Source: Candidatus Fibrimonadales bacterium (GTDB lineage: Bacteria; Fibrobacterota; Fibrobacteria; Fibrobacterales; Fibrobacteraceae). Taken from it: 45,814 nucleotides of DNA. The translations under genes and the position numbers were made by a program. The notes under the pieces are model-generated. The model searched no databases. It was not told the DNA's origin and worked only from the letters and a program-made list of their open reading frames with translations. Location of the stretch: assembly GCA_009786285.1 (NCBI GenBank), contig WQTK01000338.1, forward strand, positions 1 through 45,814, read 5' to 3'. Below, in pieces: positions 9,361-17,162 of the stretch. Positions within the stretch are counted from its first letter, which is position 1, and each line of letters begins with the position of its first letter.

Positions 9361-10179
9361 TTACCTATGTTTAAAATTCCCATAAAATTTATCTTTTTGC
9401 CAATTTATCGGATTATTAACGATGTATTTGGATATATTTTCGTATGATTGTTCATCACGAATAATATGTTCATAATAATTGCGTTGCCACAATTTTACAG
9501 GCAAATCAATTTTTTTGGTGGTTTGATATTTAAAATACCCAACAATATTACCAACCGTCGCCGTATTAACAACGGATACAGCGGTAGGGGCAGGGTCTGC
9601 CTGCCCCCTACCGCCCAAACCCAAATTGCCCACACCACACAAACCATCGTCGTTTGCATATCCCAAACCACCACCATTTGCACACCCCAAACCATCGCCG
9701 TTTGCATCCACAAAACCATCGTCATCTGCACACACAAAATCCGAACCATTTGCACAATTGTTTGCATTGTCTGTTGCAACATTTAATGGGAATGGGGCGG
9801 TCAATGGGTGTGGTGACGCATTTAATGGACGGATGGACACATTTAATGGGCGGGCGGACCCCGCCCCTACGGTCATTACGGTTGTTCCTGCGGTGATGTC
9901 GTTGTCTGTATCATTTATCGATCCCATCCGTACGATTTCAATAATGGCGTGAAAATGATTGGGCATAATTATGTATTCGTGCGATTTTATGTGCCCATAT
10001 TTTATTGCCAGATTTTGCCATTCTTCGTTTATAATTTTTCCATTTTCATTTAATATCATTTTGCCATTCATAATATTTCCAAATAAACACCGCATATTTT
10101 GGACGCAAATAGTTACGAAATATAATCCTGCCTGTGAATAATCATACTTCTTTAAACGAATGGAACGCCTGTTTTTCAT
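9361..10179 (-). CDS. REP-associated tyrosine transposase (RAYT, Y1_Tnp/HUH) with repeat-encoded insert
   Basis: IRLKKYDYSQAGLYFVTICVQNMRCLFG...IIMPNHFHAIIEI (HUH) and C-terminal LWQRNYYEHIIRDEQSYENISKYIVNNPINW. Start overlaps hsdM stop (ATGA at 10176-10179). Confidence 0.92.
   Translation of the reverse strand: MKNRRSIRLKKYDYSQAGLYFVTICVQNMRCLFGNIMNGKMILNENGKIINEEWQNLAIKYGHIKSHEYIIMPNHFHAIIEIVRMGSINDTDNDITAGTTVMTVGAGSARPLNVSIRPLNASPHPLTAPFPLNVATDNANNCANGSDFVCADDDGFVDANGDGLGCANGGGLGYANDDGLCGVGNLGLGGRGQADPAPTAVSVVNTATVGNIVGYFKYQTTKKIDLPVKLWQRNYYEHIIRDEQSYENISKYIVNNPINWQKDKFYGNFKHR
9584..9614 (+). repeat. REP-like hairpin, copy 1
   Basis: GTAGGGGCAGGGTCTGCCTGCCCCCTACCGC; self-complementary arms; inside the RAYT ORF. 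Confidence 0.8.
9637..9756. repeat. 24-nt tandem repeat, 5 degenerate units, inside RAYT ORF
   Basis: Units at 9637, 9661, 9685, 9709, 9733 (e.g. cccaaaccatcgccgtttgcatcc); encode an 8-aa Gly/Asp/Asn-rich repeat. Confidence 0.85.
9848..9870 (-). repeat. REP-like hairpin, copy 2 (inverted relative to copy 1)
   Basis: Minus-strand GTAGGGGCGGGGTCCGCCCGCCC matches copy 1 at 20/23 positions. Confidence 0.8.
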
Positions 10180-11738
10180 GCCAACCCCAACTCATTCAAA
10201 TACTTACCCATCTCCCTCTCAACCTTCACAATCTTCCCCTTAATCTCCTCAATTTCCCTATTAACAACAGAAATATCAATCTGCTCCTCCTCCTCAAAAG
10301 TATCAACATAACGAGGAATATTCAAATTATACTCATTATCCATAATCTCCTGCGAAGAAGCAACATGGCTGTACTTCTCAATATTTGCCTGCTTTTTATT
10401 GCCACTTAAATAAGCACGATAAACTTTAACTATCTTATCAATATCCCGAATACGCAACTTATTCTTCGCCTTATCTTTCTCATAATTATCTTTGCCAGAA
10501 GCATCAACAAACAAAATATCAGAATTCGTTCTGCCTTTCCTAAACACAATAATGCAAGCAGGAATGCTTGTTCCGTAAAAAAGATTTTCCGGCAAACCAA
10601 TAACTGCATCAACCAGATTCTTATCAACTACTTCCTGACGAATACGCCCCTCACTCGCCCCACGAAACAAAACGCCATGCGGAGCTACAGCAGCCACACG
10701 CCCACTAGGGCTCATGCTCATAATCATATGCAACAAAAACGCCCAATCACCCTTGCTTGCCGGCGGAATGCCCCAATCAAAACGATGCCAACGATCAAGC
10801 GACGACTCCATAACAAAATCCTTCCTGCCGGCAACCTCGCCACCAGAATTAAAACCTGATGCCCACTTATCTTTGCTAAAAGGCATATTGGCAACTATGC
10901 AGTCAAATTTCATAAGATTACCGTCGCCATCCAAATGTTTTGGATGCGCAAGAGTATCACCTTGAAGAATTTTAGCGTCTGTAATGTTATGGAGAAACAT
11001 ATTCATACGAGCAAGAGAAATAGTTGAATTGCTAACCTCTTGACCATAAATAGCGACTTTTTTCAGATCGCCTTTTTTTGCCGTGCGAATAAGCAACGAA
11101 CCAGACCCACAAGTTGGATCATAAACCCTGTCTTTCGGTTTTGGCTCCACTATCTGTGCCATAATCTCGGAAACCTCTTGCGGAGTAAAAAAGCTTCCCG
11201 CCTTTTTGCCGGATATCGTGGCAAACTCACCAATCATATACTCATAAGCATCGCCAATAACATCGGCAGGAATTTGCTCTTTATTTGTCGCTATATGCTT
11301 TGGTCGCAAATCCAAATTTGCAAAATCATCCAGCAAATTGCGCAACATCGGATTCTTTTGTTCCTTGTTGCCAAAAACTGCCTGGCTGTTAAAATCTATT
11401 CCACGAAAGATTCCGTCTAAAATCGGATTTGAACGCTCAATCTCCGCCAATGCATGATTGATTTTTTGACCTATGCTAACAGTATTTTTATTTGCCAACA
11501 GACTATCAAAGGTATGCTCTTCTTTTAATCGAAAAGGCAAATTATCTTTTTGGCGCTCAAGGCGTATGCCCTGATGCAGCTTCGCCAATTCCTCAACGCT
11601 TTCCTTATAGGAATCCGAGAGAAATTTTACAAATAGCATAGAAAGCACGTAGTCTTTATAATTCGCCGCATCTATGGTATCTCTGAAAGTATCGGCTCCT
11701 GCCCATAAGGCTTTTTTTATGTCTTCAAAAGTGGTCAT
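10176..11738 (-). CDS. hsdM: Type I N6-adenine DNA methyltransferase subunit M
   Basis: MTTFEDIKKALWAGADTFRDTIDAANYKDYVL...VYDPTCGSGSLLIR...DCIVANMPFSKDKW. Start refined; overlaps half-hsdS stop (ATGA at 11735-11738). Confidence 0.95.
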   Translation of the reverse strand: MTTFEDIKKALWAGADTFRDTIDAANYKDYVLSMLFVKFLSDSYKESVEELAKLHQGIRLERQKDNLPFRLKEEHTFDSLLANKNTVSIGQKINHALAEIERSNPILDGIFRGIDFNSQAVFGNKEQKNPMLRNLLDDFANLDLRPKHIATNKEQIPADVIGDAYEYMIGEFATISGKKAGSFFTPQEVSEIMAQIVEPKPKDRVYDPTCGSGSLLIRTAKKGDLKKVAIYGQEVSNSTISLARMNMFLHNITDAKILQGDTLAHPKHLDGDGNLMKFDCIVANMPFSKDKWASGFNSGGEVAGRKDFVMESSLDRWHRFDWGIPPASKGDWAFLLHMIMSMSPSGRVAAVAPHGVLFRGASEGRIRQEVVDKNLVDAVIGLPENLFYGTSIPACIIVFRKGRTNSDILFVDASGKDNYEKDKAKNKLRIRDIDKIVKVYRAYLSGNKKQANIEKYSHVASSQEIMDNEYNLNIPRYVDTFEEEEQIDISVVNREIEEIKGKIVKVEREMGKYLNELGLA

Positions 11739-12301
11739 TGTTGCTCCTCTGTTTTTTTGATGCATTCATTTAGCAAATAATGCAGTTTTTTATTTTCCAA
11801 ATCTCTTAATTGTTCTTGGAGTTTTATTTTTTCAATCTCCAAAAACCAAAGACTCCCTACGATATGCTGTATTTTCTCGTTAGGCAATATTATTTCAAAC
11901 TCACCCAAATCTTGCCGTGTTAGCGTTGGAAGCGTAGTACCTTTTGCAGCTTTTTTGATGATTTTCGTTATATTTTTATCAAGATAATACGCCAAATATT
12001 TTGAATCGACCCGTTTCGTCGCCCGAATTATGATTAAATTGTTTGCTATATAGCCACAGGGTGAGGCTTCCTGAAGGTAATTTACGTAGCTTGGGGCAAT
12101 GCGGCGAACTAAAATATCGCCGTCTTTTACGGACAGAGCTTCTGTGGGTTCAAATGAGAGGTCGCTTTCGTATTTTGCCAAAACATTATTAGGATGAAGG
12201 TTAGATGTTGTAACCCATTGAATATCACACCGTTCCTCTTTGGATTTTTCTAATATTCCAAAGAGAATTGTTGCTATTTCTTTAAGCAATGTTAGCCTCA
12301 T
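11735..12301 (-). CDS. Half-length HsdS-like specificity protein (single TRD)
   Basis: MRLTLLKEIATILFGI...DGDILVRRIAPSY...YLAYYLDKN...GTTLPTLTRQDLGEFEIILPNEKIQHIVGSLWFLEIEKIKLQEQLRDLENKKLHYLL. Track start 12454 is probably too far upstream. Confidence 0.8.
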   Translation of the reverse strand: MRLTLLKEIATILFGILEKSKEERCDIQWVTTSNLHPNNVLAKYESDLSFEPTEALSVKDGDILVRRIAPSYVNYLQEASPCGYIANNLIIIRATKRVDSKYLAYYLDKNITKIIKKAAKGTTLPTLTRQDLGEFEIILPNEKIQHIVGSLWFLEIEKIKLQEQLRDLENKKLHYLLNECIKKTEEQQ

Positions 12302-12347
12302 AGCTATAATATACATTATTTTTGGCTGTATAGTACTAGCTGTCGCG

Positions 12348-12394
12348 ATTTTTTCGCAAAAAAGTGTAAAAAAGTGTAAAAAATGCGAAAAAAT
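12348..12394. promoter_or_regulatory. 11-bp perfect inverted repeat in divergent promoter region
   Basis: ATTTTTTCGCA (12348-12358) and TGCGAAAAAAT (12384-12394), loop with two AAAAAAGTGTA direct repeats. Confidence 0.6.
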
Positions 12395-12409
12395 GTGATA
12401 TTCGTCACA
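12394..12409. promoter_or_regulatory. CRP/FNR-type palindrome TGTGA-N6-TCACA
   Basis: TGTGATATTCGTCACA between divergent half-hsdS and DUF1016 genes. Confidence 0.55.
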
Positions 12410-12476
12410 TTGCTTCGTTCTTCTGCTATTTTCTGAGACTAAAAAATCTTCCAAAAAATAACTAATTTATACCATA

Positions 12477-13556
12477 ATGGCGAAAAACATCAATAAAAGC
12501 AAATCTCCTATAACGACAACTAGCGAAAATGCAGCTGTATTGCCGAATAAGGAACTGTTTGAGGAAGTAAGGAGCGTTCTCAATTCTGCTCGTGGCAAAG
12601 CGTATGCCGCCGTCAATTTTGCTATGGTTGAGGCTTACTGGAACATAGGACGGCTTATCATTGAAAAGCAAGGCGGAGCAGAGCGTTTTTCATACGGAGA
12701 CGGCTTGATTGCAGGATTGACAAAACAGCTCACGGAGGAATATGGAAAGGGGTTCGACAAGTCGAATTTAAGCCGCATGCGACAGCTGTATCTCGCATTT
12801 CCAAAAGTTGACGCACTGCGTCAACAATTAACCTGGACGCATTACCGCTTGATTTTGAATGTAGATAATCTGCAAGCCCGCCAATTTTACCTTGACGAAT
12901 GCGCAAAGGGCAACTGGAGCACAAGGCAGCTTGAAAGGCAGATAAATAGTTTTTGTTACGAGCGGCTTTTGGCAAGTCACGATAAAAGTGGAATTGTAGA
13001 TGAAATTGTTCAAAAAGAGCCAGGCAAAACTCCGCAGGATGTAGTCAAAGACCCTTATGTTTTAGAGTTTTTAGGGCTTAACGCTAATTCAAAATATTAT
13101 GAAAGCGAACTTGAGCAAGGGTTAATTGACCACCTGCAAAAGTTTTTGTTAGAGCTTGGTCGTGGCTTTGCGTTTGACGCTCGGCAAAAGCTCATAAATT
13201 TTGATGGCGAGCAATTCTATATTGATCTCGTTTTTTACAATTACATTTTGAAATGCTTTGTTTTGATAGATCTCAAAGCTGACAAGCTGGCTCACCAAGA
13301 CATCGGGCAAATGCAGATGTATGTTAATTATTATACACGAGAGAAAATGAACGAGGGAGACAATCCGCCAATTGGAATAATACTTTGCGCAGACAAAAAT
13401 GACAAAGTCGTTCGGTACACTTTCCCAGAAGGTGGCAATCCGCAGATTTTTACGAGTAAATATAAGCTGTATCTCCCTACCGAAGAAGAGCTTGAGCGTG
13501 AGCTGGAAGCAGAAAAGCAAGCGATTTTAACCGAAAAACGCTTGCGTGAGAAATAG
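12477..13556 (+). CDS. DUF1016/YhcG-like PDDEXK nuclease family protein
   Basis: YWNIGRLIIEKQGGAERFSYGDGLIAGLTKQLTEEYGKGFDKSNLSRMRQLYLAFP...LTWTHYRLIL...FYIDLVFYNYILKCFVLIDLKADKLAHQDIGQMQMYVNYY. Confidence 0.95.
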   Translation: MAKNINKSKSPITTTSENAAVLPNKELFEEVRSVLNSARGKAYAAVNFAMVEAYWNIGRLIIEKQGGAERFSYGDGLIAGLTKQLTEEYGKGFDKSNLSRMRQLYLAFPKVDALRQQLTWTHYRLILNVDNLQARQFYLDECAKGNWSTRQLERQINSFCYERLLASHDKSGIVDEIVQKEPGKTPQDVVKDPYVLEFLGLNANSKYYESELEQGLIDHLQKFLLELGRGFAFDARQKLINFDGEQFYIDLVFYNYILKCFVLIDLKADKLAHQDIGQMQMYVNYYTREKMNEGDNPPIGIILCADKNDKVVRYTFPEGGNPQIFTSKYKLYLPTEEELERELEAEKQAILTEKRLREK

Positions 13557-13597
13557 TAAACATGCTCAGGGTTAATTGATAATAATATTTTGCAATA

Positions 13598-14923
13598 TCA
13601 CCACGCTTTTAAATGATCTATTCTGCGTTCAAAACCAGAGACGCAATCCGTTTCTATGTGCAAAGGCTGTTGTCCACGAGTTGGGAATTTGTATTCATTC
13701 CAACTACCGGAACAATTGCTAGCCATAAAATCCTCATCCGTACCAATGCGGATTTTCGGATAATTTATCCCAGAATATGAACATTTATGCCAGAAACTTA
13801 CGCTGTCTGCCGAACCGACATCGATGTCAAATCCGCAAATTCCAGTTGTATTTAAAGGAGCGCGTAAAGAATATTCACCTTGATACTTATCGGAGTTATC
13901 TATCCACCAATCTCCTAAAATTTCCGTAGGGTAAAAGCCTTCTTCAAAATCCCATAGCCCATCTGTTTGAGCAGAAGGTTCATAGCGTAAAGTGCGAATA
14001 TCATCTATAAAGAATGAAGAAAATCCATCTTCTCGTTTTATGAATTTTATTATAGCAACACTATCTTGAGAACGGAGAATTGTACTAAATTTAGTCCAAA
14101 GTACGTTAGTCGATAAATTCCATGCGCGATCACCTATAACAATATATGCAGAATCTTTGTAATAAAGACCAGGAGATGAATCTGAAAACTTATAAAACAA
14201 GTTAAGTTTTGTTGCCGTATCTGGCAAATTAATTCGCACTTCTTTGCTTTCTTCTCCTCGCAACCACCCAGGATGTATAGAATGAGAACCTTGATATTTA
14301 TCTCGATTGCCTAATTGCCAGCCATATATTTGCAAATCAGTTGGCCAACCAGCTTCAAATGAAAAATCCTGTACATAAGCAGTATCTTTTACTGGGCGTT
14401 TTGCAATATTATTAACTGTTATGCTCGTAACTCCATCTTTTGCTAGCTTTGTTATTTTCCAAGTAAGTGTATAGGAGCCACATGGAAGTGCTTCTGAATG
14501 TTCTCCTCCAGTAGAGCAACTTTCTTCTCTATGATATAATTTATCGTTAACAAAAAATTCAAATCTGTCATTAGAAAGACAAACTCGAAAATCGTATCTG
14601 AAGCCACATATACTTTCAGAAGAAAGGCTTGCAATAGCAACATCTTCAATTTTCATATTTTGGAACATCAAACTATAATTTCCGCTTGAAGGATCGTATT
14701 GAAAAGAAACTTTTTCTGCTTTTTCAATTTTCCAATTTGAGCTACCGATGGCACTACCGCTTGAAGATGAAACTCCTGCTGGTGAAGAATTACCTGGTAT
14801 AATTTCACCTCCTGAAGAATTAGACAAATTATCTGAATTTGAATTGTCACCAACTTCTCCGCAAGATACTAATAATACGGAAAGAGCTAAAATGCAAGAT
14901 GAAAATTGGGAGATATTTTTCAT
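13598..14923 (-). CDS. Secreted lipoprotein with two CBM-like beta-sandwich repeats
   Basis: MKNISQFSSCILALSVLLVSCGE lipobox; Ser-rich linker; repeats SFEAGWPTDLQIYGWQLGNRDKYQGSHSIHPGW and DFEEGFYPTEILGDWWIDNSDKYQGEYSLRAP. Confidence 0.6.
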   Translation of the reverse strand: MKNISQFSSCILALSVLLVSCGEVGDNSNSDNLSNSSGGEIIPGNSSPAGVSSSSGSAIGSSNWKIEKAEKVSFQYDPSSGNYSLMFQNMKIEDVAIASLSSESICGFRYDFRVCLSNDRFEFFVNDKLYHREESCSTGGEHSEALPCGSYTLTWKITKLAKDGVTSITVNNIAKRPVKDTAYVQDFSFEAGWPTDLQIYGWQLGNRDKYQGSHSIHPGWLRGEESKEVRINLPDTATKLNLFYKFSDSSPGLYYKDSAYIVIGDRAWNLSTNVLWTKFSTILRSQDSVAIIKFIKREDGFSSFFIDDIRTLRYEPSAQTDGLWDFEEGFYPTEILGDWWIDNSDKYQGEYSLRAPLNTTGICGFDIDVGSADSVSFWHKCSYSGINYPKIRIGTDEDFMASNCSGSWNEYKFPTRGQQPLHIETDCVSGFERRIDHLKAW

Positions 14924-14981
14924 AATTGATAATATAGGAATTTTCGCCACGCTCTCAGGACCTTAGGATGGCTTCCCTTTC

Positions 14982-16076
14982 CTACAACAACTCCTTCAAC
15001 TTCTCCGCATCTGGTAAAATATTTTTATACTTAGCAGGAAGCTTCGCTGCCGTTTTATAAGTGGCTACTCCCATCGGTTTTGTAGTATCACGGAACGCAT
15101 ATTCAACAACTCGTTGATTCTGCGACTTGCACAAAATAATCCCGACAGATGGATTCTCATGCGGAAGCCGAACCAAATCATCAAGAGCAGACAAATAAAA
15201 ATTCATTTTGCCTAAATACTCCGGTTTAAAGACACCGCTCTTCAGTTCAATGGCAATCAATGACTGCAACTGCCTATTGAAGAAAAGTAGGTCAACAAAA
15301 TATTCCTGCTCCTCAACTACCAAACGATACTGGCTGCCAATAAACGAAAAGTCTTTCCCGAGCGACATTATAAATTTACGGATATTGCCTACAATCTCGC
15401 TTTCCAAAACCCGCTCATCCGGCTCGTCATCAGGGTCTTCAATATTGATGTAATCAAGCAAATACTCGTCTTTGAATGACATCAGGGCTTTTCGCTGTAA
15501 GTCTTTGTCTGGAATGGTGGCTGGGAAATTGTTTGTTAGCTTTCCTCGTTTTGCGTATAATTTGCTTTTGAGATTGTACTGTAACTTTTCAATATTCCAA
15601 AATTCTGCTGCACATTGTCTGATGTAAAATAGGCGTTCTTCAAGAGACTTTGTTTTGTTGATTATTTCATAATGATGCGTAAAACCTATATTTAGGAATC
15701 CTGGAGGCAACTTTTCCAAATCGTGCGTTGATAACGTACGAATTTCAATATTTTGATTATAAGGCTTTTCCAAATCGTACGTTAACGACGTACGATTTAT
15801 TAAATATTCATTCCATTGCTCATAAAAAATTCTCATTCTTTTGATATTTCCCGTTGAAAACCCTCTCAACCCAGGCAATTCCTGCTGCAATCGTTCAGAA
15901 ATCGTATCAATGGCACCAGTCCCCCAAGCTCCTTTTCTGCTGTTTTCCGAAACGAATTTCCCAATACCGTAATACAACGATAGCAGCTCCTTGTTTGCCA
16001 AGGCTGCAGCCCTGTAACGGCTTTTGAGTATTGCACTCTTTATAGCTTCAGAATAATTGTTGGTCATTTTTTTCAT
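14982..16076 (-). CDS. Second DUF1016/YhcG-like PDDEXK nuclease family protein
   Basis: MKKMTNNYSEAIKSAILKSRYRAAALANKELLSLYYGIGKFVSENS...GFSTGNIKRMRIFYEQW...FVDLLFFNRQLQSLIAIELKSGVFKPEYLGKMNFYLSALDD. Start refined. Confidence 0.93.
   Translation of the reverse strand: MKKMTNNYSEAIKSAILKSRYRAAALANKELLSLYYGIGKFVSENSRKGAWGTGAIDTISERLQQELPGLRGFSTGNIKRMRIFYEQWNEYLINRTSLTYDLEKPYNQNIEIRTLSTHDLEKLPPGFLNIGFTHHYEIINKTKSLEERLFYIRQCAAEFWNIEKLQYNLKSKLYAKRGKLTNNFPATIPDKDLQRKALMSFKDEYLLDYINIEDPDDEPDERVLESEIVGNIRKFIMSLGKDFSFIGSQYRLVVEEQEYFVDLLFFNRQLQSLIAIELKSGVFKPEYLGKMNFYLSALDDLVRLPHENPSVGIILCKSQNQRVVEYAFRDTTKPMGVATYKTAAKLPAKYKNILPDAEKLKELL
15772..15798. repeat. Perfect 11-bp inverted repeat inside DUF1016 CDS, with degenerate copy at 15718-15745
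   Basis: AAATCGTACGT-TAACG-ACGTACGATTT; upstream imperfect copy AAATCGTGCGTTGATAACGTACGAATTT. Confidence 0.75.
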
Positions 16077-16104
16077 GACGGATAAAATAGAAAAAGAATA
16101 TTCC

Positions 16105-16248
16105 TCAACGATAAGAGAAAATTGAACAGCCTGCTCCATCTCCGCTGAAAAGACCCATAGTTGCAATAATAAAAATCTTTTTTCCTGCAAAATCTTCTTT
16201 ATGCATTACAATAAAATCATCTTCGGCAAAGGCATCGTTTAGATCATC
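16105..16248 (-). pseudogene. Remnant of an EFR1/flavodoxin-like gene
   Basis: Minus-strand frame different from the DUF1016 ORF: DDLNDAFAEDDFIVMHKEDFAGKKIFIIATMGLFSGDGAGCSIFSYR*; FIIATMGLFSGDGAG is a flavodoxin/EFR1-type motif. Confidence 0.6.
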
Positions 16249-16312
16249 TCAGAAATTGCTCTACGCAATAAGGTGGGCATAGCAGTAATTTAGAAAATAC
16301 TATGCCCGGTTG

Positions 16313-16714
16313 CTACACCGCATAAGTCTTTGGTCCTTCTGCGAAGCTGAATGTTTCCACTTCTTTCACATCAATGTAAAATAATTGAAAAATCGGGTTG
16401 TCTGGTGTATTATAAATGCTCTTAATCGATGGATTTTCATCAAGGGCACGTGTTTTAAGGGCAATATCGTCCACAAATATTGCCTTGCCATTTACCGATA
16501 AAACCGGGTTAAAATTTGCCGGGTGGCAACAGAACGACACATTGGGATTTCCTCTCAATTGCCCGTAAACCGGCTTTTGGCTGCTGGTGCAAAAATACAC
16601 ATTATTGCCCTCTGCGAACAGATATTGAAATACCCTTGTCCGCACACCTTCTCCGTCCTGCGTGGCAAAAACGCCAACCGGATTTGCTTTCAGAATTGCT
16701 ACGTAGTCAATCAT
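16313..16714 (-). CDS. Pyridoxamine 5'-phosphate oxidase family (flavin split-barrel) protein
   Basis: MIDYVAILKANPVGVFATQDGEGVRTRVFQYLFAEGNNVYFCTSSQKPVYGQLRGNPNVSFC. Confidence 0.88.
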   Translation of the reverse strand: MIDYVAILKANPVGVFATQDGEGVRTRVFQYLFAEGNNVYFCTSSQKPVYGQLRGNPNVSFCCHPANFNPVLSVNGKAIFVDDIALKTRALDENPSIKSIYNTPDNPIFQLFYIDVKEVETFSFAEGPKTYAV

Positions 16715-16777
16715 TTGACCTCCTAAAGTTTGAAACATAAGTGTAAATTTAGTATATTAACATAGAAATGTCAAGTA

Positions 16778-16793
16778 GGCACTTTAAAGTGCC
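16778..16793. promoter_or_regulatory. Perfect 16-bp palindrome, candidate HxlR operator
   Basis: GGCACTTTAAAGTGCC between the divergent PNPOx-like and HxlR-like genes. Confidence 0.6.
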
Positions 16794-16814
16794 ATAGTTG
16801 CTTTTTGGAAACCA

Positions 16815-17162
16815 TTGGAGAAATATATGTTAAAGCAATGCGATTTACCGATTTGTCCGGTAGAAACTACATTGATACTTATGGGTGACAAATGGAAGGT
16901 TCTTATTGTGCGGGATTTGCTAATCGGAACCAAGCGTTTCGGCGAATTGAAAAAATCTCTTATCGGCATTTCACAAAAAGTGCTAACGCAACATCTTCGC
17001 ATTATGGAAGAGCATGGTCTTGTTCTTCGCAGGGTTTATGCTGAAGTACCGCCAAGAGTAGAATATTCTTTGACAGAGTTGGGACAAAGCTTGAAATTTG
17101 TGCACGATGCCATGCAGCGCTGGGGTGAGGAATATAAGGCAAAGTTGTCAAGGAGTCTTTGA
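16815..17162 (+). CDS. HxlR family winged-helix regulator
   Basis: CPVETTLILMGDKWKVLIVRDLLIGTKRFGELKKSLIGISQKVLTQHLRIMEEHGLVLRRVYAEVPPRVEYSLTELGQSL. Confidence 0.95.
   Translation: MEKYMLKQCDLPICPVETTLILMGDKWKVLIVRDLLIGTKRFGELKKSLIGISQKVLTQHLRIMEEHGLVLRRVYAEVPPRVEYSLTELGQSLKFVHDAMQRWGEEYKAKLSRSL

Noticed and set aside
9637-9756. Short regular repeats that could suggest a CRISPR array
   Set aside because: 24-nt units are directly contiguous with no unique spacers, lie in a coding frame, and no cas genes are present.
9495-9952. Long antisense/alternate-frame ORFs over the RAYT repeat region
   Set aside because: They arise from low-complexity repeats whose length is a multiple of 3; the RAYT frame has recognisable motifs, the others do not.
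12808-12826. Palindrome GTTGACGC-ACT-GCGTCAAC in the first DUF1016 gene
   Set aside because: It encodes VDALRQQ in a region that looks conserved in DUF1016 proteins, so it may simply reflect protein constraint.
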